From assembly GCA_003991915.1 (NCBI GenBank), contig RQTK01000428.1, positions 149,551-213,550 on the forward strand: a DNA stretch of 64,000 bases. Direction: 5' to 3'. The translations under genes and the position numbers were made by a program. This document shows positions 1-10,821 of the stretch, piece after piece. This DNA is from Elysia chlorotica. Taxonomy: Eukaryota > Mollusca > Gastropoda > Plakobranchidae. Below the pieces are notes generated by a model, which saw only the letters and a program-made list of their open reading frames with translations, was not told the DNA's origin and searched no databases. Position 1 is the stretch's first letter. Each line of letters opens with the position of its first letter.

Positions 1-178
1 ACAATTTTATATGCTGCCACACACCATACAGGGCGGGTCGACCTGGACTCCTGTCTCAGCCGTTCACACTATACCTACCCAACTGGTATGGAACTAAATC
101 GAACAACTAATTATTGAGGAACCGCGGACCTTCCGATCCGAAGGCCCACGCTCTACCACTTGAGCCAGTTCGTTCCCC
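1..178 (-). mobile_element. SINE, head type II, 3' end cut by window edge
   Basis: Read on the minus strand this has a tRNA-like head (CTGGCTCAAGTGGTAGAGCG, then GGTCCGCGGTTCC resembling a B box). It continues into the shared SINE body (GGCTGAGACAGGAGTCC, CCCGCCCTGTATGG, GTGTGGCAGCATATAAAATTGT). The tail lies outside the window. The head differs from the commoner head type I found at 586-841. Confidence 0.8.
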
Positions 179-550
179 ACATATTTGGAAGACATGAGCT
201 CTGCTCTAGGTGCTGGTGAGCTAATCAAGGACAAGCGCTTGTTGACGCGTGACTAATGCTATACGATACGACCGAAACTTCCAAAAATAGCAGGCAGGGT
301 CAGCGAAATGAACAAACATTTGAATTTACAACAAAAGTGAAATATATCGATGAAATAGTATGTACAGATAGGAAAGTTTACATTCTATACGATGTTTTTT
401 TTTCTCGTTTTTCTTTGTTTCCAAGTTCAAAATAATAAATTTAGGTTTATTTTAAATCATAAGGGAGTCTTCACAAAAGCTTTTGACATTGTTAGGAGGA
501 ACGAGCTTTCCCAGTTGCTTCAGAAGATAGGTTGTGCCACCCCCCCCCCC

Positions 551-585
551 ACACACACACCTGTTTAGCCCCATTGCCTCCTTCC
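551..585. repeat. Left target-site duplication of the SINE at 586-841
   Basis: The ~35 bp here (ending GCCCCATTGCCTCCTTCC) recurs at 842-878 (ending GCCTCATTACCTCCTTCC) with a few substitutions. In both copies it is the LINE reverse transcriptase sequence encoding roughly LLSLITSF. This identifies it as a duplicated target, unusually long for a SINE; part of it is CA microsatellite, so its exact start is uncertain. Confidence 0.75.
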
Positions 586-841
586 GGGGGTGCGGTGGTC
601 CTGGGGTAGAATATCGGGTTCCAACGCAAAATGTCTGGATTCGAGCCCTGGCGATTTCGCTCCCTACTGGTTGGGTCGGTATCAGTTTAATGTGACCGGC
701 TGAGACAGGAGTCATGGTATCCCCGCCCTGTCTCGTGTGTGGCAGCACATAAAATTGTCAGACGTCAGTTTTGGGGCCCGTCCACAATATAGTCTATATA
801 ATGCTGATGTTGGACGTTTAACCAACTCAACAACAGCAAAT
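586..841 (+). mobile_element. SINE, head type I, full length
   Basis: Head: GGTGGTCCTGGGGTAGAA (A-box-like) and GGATTCGAGCCC (B-box-like). Body: GGTTGGGTCGGTATCAG, GGCTGAGACAGGAGTCATGG, CCGCCCTGTCTCGTGTG. 3' end: GTTGGACGTTTAACCAACTC. Flanked by a ~35 bp target duplication inside a LINE reverse transcriptase fragment. Confidence 0.93.
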
Positions 842-1093
842 CACACACACCAGCTGCTTAGCCTCATTACCTCCTTCCTACAGCGATATGAAGGGCACAA
901 TCAGCTACGATGGGGAACTCTCAGAACCCTTCACAATGAAGAGTGGTGTAAACAGGGCTGCCTCCTGGCTCCAACATTGTTTAGGATGTTCATTTCCCTT
1001 CTGCTGGACTCTGCTTTCAAATATTCTCCACACGGTATCCATCTCTACACTAGAACAGATGGCAGACTGTTTGACCTATTAACTAACAGATAA

Positions 1094-2913
1094 CAGTAAA
1101 ACACGATTGTGATATGGAAAACCGTAGAAGAGGATGTGGTATGTCTAAATATGGAAACTGACTTAATATTTTCACCCTGTCTTCTCATAATAATCAGGAA
1201 ATCGCAATCCTACAGTTGTAGAGACAAAAGACAGGAAGTAAGATGCTCAGATTAGACGAATGTTTCCGTCTATATGAAACAATAGTAGGCACGACTGTTA
1301 CATTGAAAACAGTAGAGTATGGCGTTGTGTGTCTAAACTTGTACAAAATTTCAATATTAATTTTTTGTGTCTTGACTTGAGACATTCGGGGTTTCTCTAT
1401 CCTGTTTTAATAAAGACAGTCAAATGACAGGAAGAAAAAGCATCAGTTTACAGGAATCTACCCTTACAGAGTAGACACGAATGTTATATTGATAGCCGCC
1501 GATAACGACGGCGTGTATTTAAATTTGTATAGAGTTCAACATTTTTGTTCTTGCTTCAGATATTCAGGAGTTTTCTATCCTATTATTATAGGATCAGTCA
1601 TATGACAAGAAGGAGAAAAACCATCAGTTTATACGGAAGTAACCTTACACGATTGTTATATTAAAGGCCGACGATAACGACGTCGTGTTTGTTGAGTGAT
1701 AAAGAATTAAATATGTTGTGACCTGGCTTGGCAAATCCAGGAATGTTCTATCCTATTCTAATCGAGACAGTCAAATAACAGGAAGAGATCTCGTCAAATT
1801 AATTTCGCAAACTACCCTTCTAAATGAAAAAAATGGTCAATACGATTGTTATTTTAAACGCCGTATATAATGTTAAAGGCGTAAGTACATTTTCCCTTGC
1901 TTTAAATGTTCAGGAATTTTCTATCCTATTCTATCAGTTTCTACGAATATAACAAAGATGTTAAGACTTCAATATGCTGTATGCTGGGTTGTGACCTACC
2001 ATTGAGAAAATATGTTCAATCTTTTTCTAATAGAGACATTCAATAGAAAGGTAGTAAGATCATAAGATATCACGAATGTACCCGTATTTATATATAAAAG
2101 AATAGTAAACACAACTGTGATATGGACACCCGTAGACAAGATGTCGTGCGTCTAAAGATAAAAAGGGCTTATAATTTTCACCTGATCTTTACATTTCAGG
2201 AATTTTCAATTCCATAGTTATAGAGACAAAAGACAGGAAGTTATATCACCAAATTACATTAATGTACCCGTCTATATGAAGTAATGGTAAACGAGATTGT
2301 TATAAATTATAAACGCTGTAGATATTGTACAGAGAGTTATGTATATTTTCCCTGGTTTCACTAATTATTCAGAAACTCTCTATCTAAATTTAATAGACAT
2401 TCAACGAAAAGAAAGGAAAATGTCAATTTACACGAATATACCCTTACATGAGAAACACACCTGCTATAATTATTAAAGGCCGAAGATATGACGTCGTATA
2501 TTTAAAATTGAAAATTCAAAACACTTTACCCTAGCTTCTGATACTGACAATAATCTCTGTTCCTTTCTCAATATAGACTGCCTAATGACAGGAAGAAAGT
2601 TTATCAGATTACAAGAATCTACCCGTAAATTGTAAACACATCTAATAATTATATTAAGAGCCATAGGATACTATTTTTTAAATATGTATATATTTCACTA
2701 TTCATGCCTTGGCTTCAGATATCCAGGAATTATCTATCATAAGCTTTTCGAGACTATAACAGGACTTGACGTCAGGATATATGACAGAAAAAGTAAACTC
2801 CATCGTTTAATTAAAAGCCGTATAATTGATACACCTCTCTCTATCTTTCTTCTCTCCGTCCCTCTCTCTTCTCTCTCTCTCCCTTCTCTCCTCTCTCTCT
2901 CTTCTCTCTCTCG

Positions 2914-2957
<44 letters not shown>

Positions 2958-3107
2958 TCTCTCTCTCTGTTCTCTCTTTCTGTCTGGATGTCCTCTAGGT
3001 CCCCCTGATGGATCACCTACGGCAAAAAATGCCGTAGATAAGCTACGATACCGTGTGTTTAAAAAAATTGTAAAAAATTCAATATTTTTACCCTGGTTTC
3101 TAGGCCT
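1094..3107. repeat. Degenerate tandem array, ~175 bp unit, about ten units
   Basis: A landmark like CTATCCTATT...GAGACAGTCA recurs near 1206, 1397, 1575, 1748, 1921, 2012, 2206, 2379, 2556 and 2733. Spacing is mostly 173-191 bp, with one shortened unit near 1921-2012. Each unit also carries TGACAGGAAG, ATCAGTTTACACGAAT, a block like GATTGTTATATTAAAGGCCG and AACGACGTCGTGT. The last unit is interrupted by a CT microsatellite (2834-2986) and ends at about 3107. Units have diverged by substitutions and small indels, so the array is old. Some stretches are open for 60-100 codons but no shared reading frame is kept. Confidence 0.85.
2834..2986 (+). repeat. (CT)n microsatellite
   Basis: Imperfect CT repeat of about 150 bp with a few CTCGCT and CCTTCT interruptions. 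It lies inside the last unit of the 175 bp array. Confidence 0.95.
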
Positions 3108-4658
3108 TGAGATAGTGAGCTAGGCGCTACAGGTCGAGCCCTAAAGCCAGATCCATACTTGAACAAACATTGCCAGGATTGAGTGGATGGGGGTGGAGCT
3201 AGAGCTACCTAAATCTTCCCCTGTCTGATTGGATCTGCCTAGCAGAGGCTGCCAACACGCCGTCTTGTTTGTTGCTCACGATATTATTATTAAAACTCTT
3301 TTGTGTGGAGAACTCGTACACAATGGTATGATGGCGATCTATTGTTGAGGCATGAACCTGGACGAGACAGGCAGACAGGAGCCCAGGTAGGTACGGATGG
3401 ATTTTGATATGATATCGGGTTGCAGGTCATGTCTGGACGGCGCGGCTATACAGAGACGGATTGATTAATCAACTTTGGAAGTGAGTACTGAATTTAGACC
3501 CCCTTCCCATCAATCAACCACGCACGTACTCTCTCCCTCTCCCTCTCTCTCTCTCTCTATCTCTCTCACTCTCACTTTATATTTATATCTCACACTCAAA
3601 AACACCCCACAGATATACGCACCCAGTCAAGAAAAGCTCACATTTAACGTGACATTTCTTTTCAAAAGAGGTTTCTGTTCGTCTGTCACCGCACTTTTTT
3701 TTGTCCATAGATATGTCTGTCTCATTGTAGATCTAGCTGCCTACGCCTTTCACTCTCTCTGTCTCTCCTTCTATATTTCTCTATCCCCTTCCATCGTTTA
3801 CTCTCTCTTTCCTCCTATATGTTTTCTTTAATTAGGAATGTAAGTTGACCAAGAGTTACGGGCCGTGGTGAGAAGACGTGAACTCTAATTTTAAGTTCAA
3901 GTTCGTTCATCAAACAAGAAAACTTAGCAATGCTAAATAATGCTGCTATATCTAGTCTTAAAAAAGAACATAAAATGCGATTGGGTGATCGAACTTAATA
4001 GATGCCCAAGGCTATACCACCACAGCTTAAAAAACATTAGGAGCAGATGGAAAAAAAACATGATATAAAAATCATCCTAAAAATATACACGCTCAAGACA
4101 GAACAATATTTCCCTTTCCGTGACAACAAGCTTAAAACGCGCATGAGAATAATATCCACCCTATTCCTGTTGCATCAATATTAATTACAATACTGAAGTT
4201 TCCCAAAACTCGCTGCCGTATTGCACTAGACAAGCGCATTATTTTTCGGAATGCAAATGGATGCTCTTTGTACACTCCCGAAGGGCTGTTTGTGCTTCTG
4301 CGAACTTCACATCTTGTGTATACCAATAAAGTCAACTTCACCAGGAAATCTTTGCCTCACCTGTATGTCTTTTGAATTAGAAAAATAAACCAGTTTCCAT
4401 AATTAATTTAATGATGATTAACACAAACATTAAAAGTTTTATAGCGCTAAGCCAGCCATTTTTTTTAAAAATAAATTGGCTCTTTTAGGTGCATAAAATA
4501 ACTAGGCCTACTTCCCCAAGGGAAACTTGGCCTTATTAGCTGTACAGACTTACGATTAAACTCACCATGGCCACAACTTTTATGTTGCCATGAAGGAATT
4601 GAGAAAATCCGAAGACATAAAAAATGTAACCGGAAGAAAAGTCGAATACCCACCCGGG
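3108..4658. other. Intergenic; no gene seen
   Basis: Mixed-composition sequence with no frame I recognise. It holds a CT tract at 3529-3580 and CT-rich sequence at 3740-3830. The stretch near 3905-3985 (AATGCTAAATAATGCTGC...AAGAACATAAAATGCG) resembles 40108-40200, so it may be a low-copy dispersed repeat. Confidence 0.6.
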
Positions 4659-4772
4659 ACGCCCTGTCTCTTGTGTCGCAAGACATAAAATTGTCATATG
4701 TCGGTCTTGGGACTCGTCCACGATATAGCCTATTTAAGGCTGATTTTGGTCATTAAAATAACTCAACTCAAC
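4659..4772 (+). mobile_element. SINE 3' fragment
   Basis: 5' truncated copy starting in the body (CGCCCTGTCTCTTGTGTCGC), then AAAATTGTCATATGTCGGTCTTGGG and CACGATATAGCCTA, ending AACTCAACTCAACT. The head is missing. Confidence 0.8.
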
Positions 4773-4773
4773 T

Positions 4774-4832
4774 TACTCTCTCTCTCCGTCTCTCTTTCTC
4801 TCTCTCTACCTCTCTCTCTATCTCTCTCTCTG

Positions 4833-4875
<43 letters not shown>

Positions 4876-4876
4876 G
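4774..4876 (+). repeat. (CT)n microsatellite after a SINE tail
   Basis: Imperfect CT/CTAT repeat that starts directly after the SINE tail at 4772. Confidence 0.95.
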
Positions 4877-5862
4877 TTCCCCTATACGGCCAATATATGA
4901 CCTGGTCTCTCTGCAAAAGTGATATAAATTATTGAAACTGTTCGATACTCTTAGAACACGTAGTATATAGAAGACATCGCAGATGTTCGTCTCTAATACG
5001 GGGGAAATCCCAGTGGCTTTTTCCATATATTTAAACACTTTTCTTATCTTTAAACTTTCTCTCCACTCTTCGAAAGTTACCAATATAGGTCTGTATTTTA
5101 TGTTATCGGGCAAAGTTTATGGGATCAAGCTACTGAAGCTAGAACAAAACGCGCACTAAACTTCTCTTAATAATACCAGTATGTGCCGGGGGAAAATTTT
5201 GCTAAAGTAAATATATGTAGTAGACCATTATTTTATTGTTTCTCGGATATAATTTAAACTTAAAAAAATTATTTTTATGTTTAGCAGTTTGCAGTCACGA
5301 CGTTCTCCAAGATAGAGCTTTTTCAATATATCAAATAACAGCAACAACGCTTGGAATAACCTACTCCTTGCGTATTTCTGTTTTTTCAGTATTAGGAAAT
5401 ACCGTACATGCGAAATATAATGCTTGGAATCGTTTCTTTGTGTGCTTTAGCTATATGAGCAGTTAAAGAGCTTTCAGCCAACATTCCCTTCCGACAAAGA
5501 AAATAATTATAAAAAAAGGAGTGGGGGGCTATTGGTAAATAACTTGTCGAAGTGGTGAATGTCCGACGGGTTCGACGGGGCCGGTGTGCAAATCTAGCTA
5601 TCTAAAAATAGATCTAGCTTAAGCTATGAAACATCCTAGTAAACTTAACACACTTTGTACAGGTGACATCGGTCTACAATCGGAGATTAAGCCCCCTTTG
5701 GGGTCACCGAAATGAATTTGTAAAAAGAATAGAAATTTGAAAGAGAGGTGAAGCCAGAGTCTTTTTGTTAATCTTTTTTTTTTTTCAACCATCTATCAAT
5801 TTCATGTCTTAACTTCCCTCCCCCACCCCGATATAGCTCTAGCTCTAGCGGAGATCTAGCCC
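4877..5862. other. Intergenic; no gene seen
   Basis: AT-rich sequence without recognisable coding or RNA features. GATCTAGC-like words are frequent around 5590-5850. Confidence 0.6.
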
Positions 5863-5916
5863 CCCCCTCTCTCTCTCTCTCTCACTCTCTCTCTCTCTCT
5901 CCTTCTCTCTCTCTCT

Positions 5917-5949
<33 letters not shown>
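5863..5949 (+). repeat. (CT)n microsatellite
   Basis: Near-continuous CT dinucleotides with CTCACT and CCTT interruptions. CT-rich sequence continues to the next SINE at 6216. Confidence 0.95.
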
Positions 5950-5951
<2 letters not shown>

Positions 5952-6215
5952 TATCCAGGTTTAACGTCTCCTCGGTTCCCCTGAGGGCCTCTTTACGGTG
6001 GCTCCCAGCTTTGAATTTGTTTACACTGCTCTTTGTTCCTAATTTATCTCTTTGGTTTTTCCGCTATTTTCATTTCTCTGTCTGTCTCTACTTCTGTCTG
6101 TATTTATCTCTGGACCCATGATTCCTTCTGGCTGCATATCTGTCTGATTTTCTGTACCTCTGCCACTCCCCTCCTCTTTCCATGTCTCTCTCTGTCTCTC
6201 TCTTTCTGTTTCTCT

Positions 6216-6467
6216 GGGGGCGCTGGCCCAGGGGTAGAACATCGGCTTCCGACGCAAAAGGTCCCGAGTTCGAATCCTGGCGGTTGCGTTCCCTACTGGT
6301 TGGGTCGGTGTCAGTATAATGTGACCGGCTGAGACAGGAGTCATGGTATCCCCGCCCTGTCTCGTGTGTGGCAGCACATAAAATTGTCAGACGTCAGTCT
6401 TGGGCCCGTCCACAATATAGCCTATATAGTGCTGATGTTGGACGTTAAACCAACTCAACTCAACTCA
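6216..6467 (+). mobile_element. SINE, head type I, left arm of an inverted pair
   Basis: Complete copy: GGGGTAGAACATCGGCTTCC and GAGTTCGAATCC (A and B boxes), full body, GTTGGACGTTAAACC and an (AACTC)3 tail that runs into the gap. One of the best preserved copies in the window. Confidence 0.95.
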
Positions 6468-6492
6468 NNNNNNNNNNNNNNNNNNNNNNNNN
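6468..6492. other. Assembly gap (25 N) at the centre of a SINE palindrome
   Basis: Run of 25 N exactly between the tails of two inverted SINEs. Confidence 0.99.
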
Positions 6493-6745
6493 TGAGTTGA
6501 GTTGGTTTAACGTCCAACATCAGCACTATATAGGCTATATTGTGGACGGCCCCAAGACTGACGTCTGACAATTTTATGTGCTGCCACACACGAGACAGCG
6601 CGGGGATACCATGACTCCTGTCTCAGCCGCTCACGTTAAACTGACACCGACACAACCAGTAGGGAGTGCCATCGTCAGGACTCGAATCCTGACCTATTGC
6701 GTCGGAAGCCGATGTTCTACCCCAGGACCACCGTGTCCCCCTCAC
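6493..6745 (-). mobile_element. SINE, head type I, right arm of an inverted pair
   Basis: Starts with the tail complement TGAGTTGAGTTGG, then body, then B box (GACTCGAATCCTGAC) and A box (GATGTTCTACCCCAGGACC). It differs from the left arm at many positions, for example in the head, so it is not simply a mirrored read. Confidence 0.95.
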
Positions 6746-7045
6746 AACCATTGGGGATTTCCTTGGTCAAATAACGGGTATTATTTACAAATAGAAAACA
6801 GGTATAGACGCTCAACTACGACACATTAATACACGATAATAAATAGGTTGTGTAAATCTACTTTCTCTTTGTACCTAATGCCTAAGTATATGTGTTTTGT
6901 CATCAGTGCTCACATCTCAGCAAAACTGACCTAAACGGTTGAAGAGTTTAAATACACTTAGATCAATTACTGAATTAGTAAGGACTAACAATAATTATTG
7001 TCTGGTCATGAGACGGCGGGGAAATAGGAGACCTATGACAACAAT
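6746..7045. other. Intergenic; no gene seen
   Basis: AT-rich, no recognised feature. Confidence 0.6.
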
Positions 7046-7159
7046 CTAGGGTCGTAAGTACAATATTGCTGTAGCTTACACCTCAACGTAAGCCTCCTTA
7101 TTTGCATATCTCAAGACAAGTCGTAAACGTTACGATAACAATGTACTTACTACCCTTAG
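7046..7159. mobile_element. Fold-back (palindromic) element, ~110 bp
   Basis: Left end CTAGGGTCGTAAGTACAA and right end TGTACTTACTACCCTTAG are inverted copies of each other. The inner arms (GTAGCTTACACCTCAACGTAAG and a partly matching inverted arm) extend the hairpin. Related copies are at 19167, 20076, 25751 and 47238. Confidence 0.8.
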
Positions 7160-7393
7160 TCTGCATATCATTCAATTTTACGATGCAAATACTTCTACGC
7201 ATGACTATTTCTACAATATCTTCGTTGGTTAAAATGTCGGTCTACTCTTTGGGAGCTGTGAGACTTGGAAGATCTGTCCTTGGCTGCGTGGATGCCCTGT
7301 GAGATAAAATCTGTGCGATGTGGGACTGTGGAGTCTAACAAACATCGCTTTTGAGCCACATCCCTCCTTATTATTTTGATCGATGTCAGTTGA

Positions 7394-7651
7394 GAGAGCG
7401 CGGTGGCCGTGGAGTAGAACATCAGCTTCCAATGCAAAAGGTCCAGATTCGAGCCCTGGCGATTTAGCTCCCTACTGGTTGGGTCGGTATCAGTTTAATG
7501 TGACCAGCTGAGATAGGAGGCATGGTATCCCCGCTCTGTCTCGTGTGTGGCAGCACATACAATTGTCAGACGTCAGTCTTGGGGGTCGTCCACAGTATAG
7601 CTTATATAGTGCTGATATTGGACGTTATAACCAACTCAACTCAACTCAACG
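7394..7651 (+). mobile_element. SINE, head type I, full length with TSD
   Basis: Head, body and (AACTC)3 tail all present. Flanked by a 10 bp perfect direct repeat TGTCAGTTGA at 7384-7393 and 7652-7661, the expected target-site duplication. Confidence 0.93.
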
Positions 7652-7730
7652 TGTCAGTTGATCGAAAAAGTCCCGGATATTCAGGAACCTCGCCCTGGTG
7701 CGCCGTTTTTTTCTTAAGACCTGCGATACA

Positions 7731-8110
7731 TTCAACTCAAGGCGTCCAAAATAGAAGGCCAAGTCACCGAATTGAAAGAAGTGAAAAGATTTTGGTACAT
7801 TAAGGATAAAAGTGATTTTATTTCCTTTAGTTTTAAGCATAGATAAGACATAGTAGAGTAGAGGTTATTTTTCAGCCCTCACGACCAGCCTACACTACAC
7901 TTATGTAAACTGTCCTATCCATGTTCGCACTATTTTGAGTTATTTGGGAAATTCATAAATGGTCAGTTGTTTGATACTTATTGTTGCTGAATAATAGTTG
8001 CGAAGCGTAATGCCAAGATGTTCATAAATATGGTTAATTTTGATTCTTGTTGAAAGTTTTTGTACATTTCGGTGACTTTGCCTTCTTTTTTTGGACGCCT
8101 TGATTCAACC
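7731..8110. mobile_element. Putative MITE with ~42 bp terminal inverted repeats (copy A)
   Basis: The left end (CAAGGCGTCCAAAATAGAAG then GCCAAGTCACCGAA) returns as its complement at 8068-8109 (TTCGGTGACTTTGCC...GGACGCCTTG). The interior is non-coding. Related copies with the same arms lie at 14625, 26304, 27827 and 35091. No transposase is seen. The superfamily is unknown because no clear short target duplication could be fixed. Confidence 0.75.
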
Positions 8111-8169
8111 TAAAGATATTACATTATAGATTAATGGTTAAACTAGAAGACATCCTGGATTTCTGCGAC

Positions 8170-8340
8170 CGGAAGCTTCTTGCTTGAGCTCTCACAGTCG
8201 GAGAGTCACGAACCGTGAGTTTAAAGTGCCTGTTCGCCGCCATCGCTTGGTCTAGTTCTATTGAAGGAGTTAATTTGATGGTCTGTCTAGACACGCATAC
8301 GACTGTATTTTGTTCTGTTTTGGTAATTGGATCGAGTTTG
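8170..8340 (+). repeat. Diverged dispersed duplicate of 9830-9990
   Basis: Shared words in the same order: CTCTCACAGTC, GGAGTC, TCTATTGAAGGAGTTAAT versus TCCATTGAAGCAGTTAAT, GTCTAGACACGCAT versus ATCTAGACAGGCAT, GTATTTTGTTCT versus GTACTTTTGTTCT. Confidence 0.6.
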
Positions 8341-8515
8341 ATGCTCCTCTCTGTTCAAAATACGAAAAACTGTATCTTTTTCCATTTAAACTGAATCTTT
8401 GCGATTGTTTTTTTTGTTTTGCTGCGTATATCGAGTTTGATACGAGTTTGATACGTTAAATGACTTTTCAAATACAAGAAACTGTATCTTTGTCCACGTT
8501 AAACTGAACCTGTCT
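8331..8515 (+). repeat. Local tandem duplication, ~107 bp period
   Basis: ATCGAGTTTGAT followed by AAACTGTATCTTTTTCC and TTTAAACTGAATCT is repeated as ATCGAGTTTGAT, GAAACTGTATCTTTGTCC and GTTAAACTGAACCT. Confidence 0.7.
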
Positions 8516-8691
8516 ATATGTTTCTATCTTGTAGTCCTATTACTTTATAGACGGAGGTCTGGTTGTGTTATGTCAGCAGTCCATCGTTTCCAAGGATGAC
8601 TTCTATGTGCGTCTCTACTGGGGATGGGTTCTCAGGTGACTGTATAGTCTTTTTTTTAGACATGCAATGGCGTTCTCTTTGTTTTGTTGTT

Positions 8692-8850
8692 TAGTGTCCA
8701 ACGTCAGCATTTATAGGATATATTGTGACGGGCACCAAGACAGATGTCTGACAATTTTACGTGCTGCCTGACAGCAACAGTGCGGGGATACCACGGTCAT
8801 ATTAAATGACACCGTTTCAACCACTGCGGAACGAAATCGCCAGCTTCCTG
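8692..8850 (-). mobile_element. SINE fragment, left arm of an inverted pair
   Basis: Minus-strand body and 3' end (GTGTCCAACGTCAGCATTTA, GACAATTTTACGTGCTGCC, GTGCGGGGATACCA) to about the body-head junction GAACGAAATCGCCAG. Diverged. Confidence 0.8.
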
Positions 8851-8918
8851 ATATTATCTCTTAGCTGCTCTAAACTGATTTTCATGTTGTCTGTCTCGGA
8901 GTAGGGGAGAAGGTCGAA

Positions 8919-9155
8919 CTGGCGCAAGTGGTTAAACGTTGGTCTCCCAGTCGAGAACTTTCCGGTTCCAAGCTCACAATCGGACAAAATGTACTTCTCC
9001 GATTTTGTCTTGTATTATTTTGCTCGATGTCAGTATACTATGACCTGTTGAGACACGCCCTGGTCTGTGTGTGGCAGCACGTCTAATTTTCATGGAACTC
9101 GTCTACCATATAGTAACCTTGCTGCTGACGTTGTACTTTAAGAAACCAATTCACC
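8919..9155 (+). mobile_element. SINE, head type II, diverged
   Basis: Head GAACTGGCGCAAGTGGTTAA with TTGGTCTCCCAGTCGAGA. The body is much altered (GATGTCAGTATACTATGACC, GTGTGTGGCAGCACGT), ending TGACGTTGTACTTTAAGAAACC. Forms a head-to-head pair with 8692-8850. Confidence 0.75.
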
Positions 9156-10026
9156 CATTCTCTGTCGAAGTGCTTTTTACTTCTTAGACGAATTACTAAG
9201 TACCATCCCCAACCTTTGAAACTGTAGTCGTTACTACTTAACAGCCATTTCATTCATATGTGTAATTGCTTTCGGTTATATCTTTATTGAACATTTTCAA
9301 CGTTTCTTTCCTGGTATAATATCTACAGATTATGTCTTGAGAAAGTTATCATACACTCAATCTATCTATTTCTTTCTCTTCCTTCTGATCAATACCTCTG
9401 CAAGCGTAGTTTAAAATCATTATTTTGTCTTACGTTCTTTACAATTTTTTTCTTTTGATTTTTAACGGACCCTTCATATCTGTAGAGATCAATTGCGATA
9501 TTAACCAAACATGAGTTACAGCTTTTCAGTTTGATTTTATTTTATTTCACCAGTTTTGCTCTCACAATCTTTCTGTTGGTTTTTTCTTTGCAACATGCTA
9601 GTTTTTTAACTTTCCTTTATCTCGTGTTCCGTTTAGAAAAAATGTAAGTCCGTAATATTCGGCTAAACCAATGTTTTGAAAAGCAAAAATTTGATTTTAA
9701 ATAAATGTATTATATGCACAAAATTGTCGATCAAAGTCAGTCCAACTTAATCAGATAGGTTCTTCTTTCGACAAGCCGGATTCACAAAGTATAGTATAAC
9801 CCATTCATTCACATTAATCCCTTTCTTCGACAAAAGAGTTCTTTATTGAACTCTCACAGTCTGGGAGTCGAGAAATATTGTAATGTGTAGGATCTGCTCG
9901 TCACCACAGCCTGACCCAGTTCCATTGAAGCAGTTAATTAGACCGTCTGTGATCTAGACAGGCATGTGATTGTACTTTTGTTCTTATCTGATTTGATGAA
10001 GTAATCATGCTTATAATGTGGAAACA
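9156..10026. other. Intergenic, AT-rich; includes a duplicate of 8170-8340
   Basis: Nothing coding seen. About 9830-9990 is the diverged partner of 8170-8340. Confidence 0.6.
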
Positions 10027-10730
10027 TAAAGAGATGTACTTTTGTTTAGGCCCTTCTTGGTGCGCTGCGATGTAAACTTGACCTACCATAAATTTCTGTT
10101 GTCTTTTCAGTATGATAACAAACCAATTTTCTGTTCGCATTACACAAAATCACTGTTGAAATTTTCTGTTCGCATTTCACAATATCACTTTTGCAACTAT
10201 CCTTTCTTTGATTTATTAATTTAGAAGAGAATGGCTCTTTTCATGATGAAATAGTTCCTTTGATAATAACGACATTATGTGAATTTAAACTGCATGTACT
10301 ATTCAGTAAATCTCCATTCTCTGGATTTCAAAATGTATGGGAGACATAGATTACAGCAGGCATTTGGCATACCGGTATCTCCGAAGATAGATTTATTTGG
10401 TTTCACTTTTTTTGTTTAGCTGATTGGATCAAGAGTTCATAAAGAGATGTACTTTAATTTACTTTATGCTCATACAATTTGAAATTGGTCAGTCATAAAT
10501 ACCCGTTGCTTATTCAATAATATGATAAACAACATTTTTCTGTTTGCATTGCGCAAAACCACTGTTGAAATATTATTATTCATTTTATTGGTTTCTTTTT
10601 TTTTTATAAGAGAACGACACAGTTCATGCTGAAATTATCCATTTGATAATAACAACGCATAGAAAATATTATTCATAAATAAACTGTGAACTATTCAGTA
10701 GGTCTTCATTTTCTGAATTTCAATTTTCTC
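10027..10730 (+). repeat. Diverged tandem duplication, ~410 bp unit
   Basis: AAAGAGATGTACTTT, then a TATGATAA...TTTTCTGTTYGCATT block, CACTGTTGAAAT, TTTGATAATAAC and CTATTCAGTA...TCATTCTCTG-like words occur in the same order from 10027 and from about 10438. Weaker echoes follow near 10733 and 11285. Confidence 0.7.
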
Positions 10731-10821
10731 GGAATGGCTCAGTTCGTGTTGAAAACATTCTGAAAATACTCGTGTGATAATATGCAAAGCACGAAAAAGA
10801 AATAGGTATAGTGCAGCTCTA

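Larger units (their letters stand above)
464..1093 (+). pseudogene. Non-LTR retrotransposon (LINE) reverse transcriptase fragment, split by a SINE
   Basis: Decayed reverse transcriptase palm-domain fragment of a LINE; the intact enzyme copies element RNA into DNA at the target site. The upstream part (about 464-538) reads FTKAFDIVRRNELSQLLQKI, matching the motif A region (consensus D-x-x-K-A-F-D-x-V), but the first aspartate is replaced by valine. After the inserted SINE (586-841) the same frame resumes near 851 with QLLSLITSF, shifts near 888 to GTISYDGELSEPF and SGV, and shifts back near 948 to KQGCLLAPTLF, then GIHLYTRTDGRLFDL. The second shift looks like loss of one A in an A run before the conserved KQGC. 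No YADD box, endonuclease or 3' end is visible, so it is a dead internal piece. The class is firm because the QGC-x-LAPTLF block is typical of non-LTR elements; the clade is not resolved. Confidence 0.85.

Noticed and set aside
586..660. Functional tRNA gene at SINE heads
   Set aside because: A and B boxes are present, but acceptor and anticodon stems do not close and every instance is joined to the SINE body.
6216..6745. Insertion element with long terminal inverted repeats
   Set aside because: The two arms are ordinary SINE copies in opposite orientation, with their own differences and only a 25 N gap between them.
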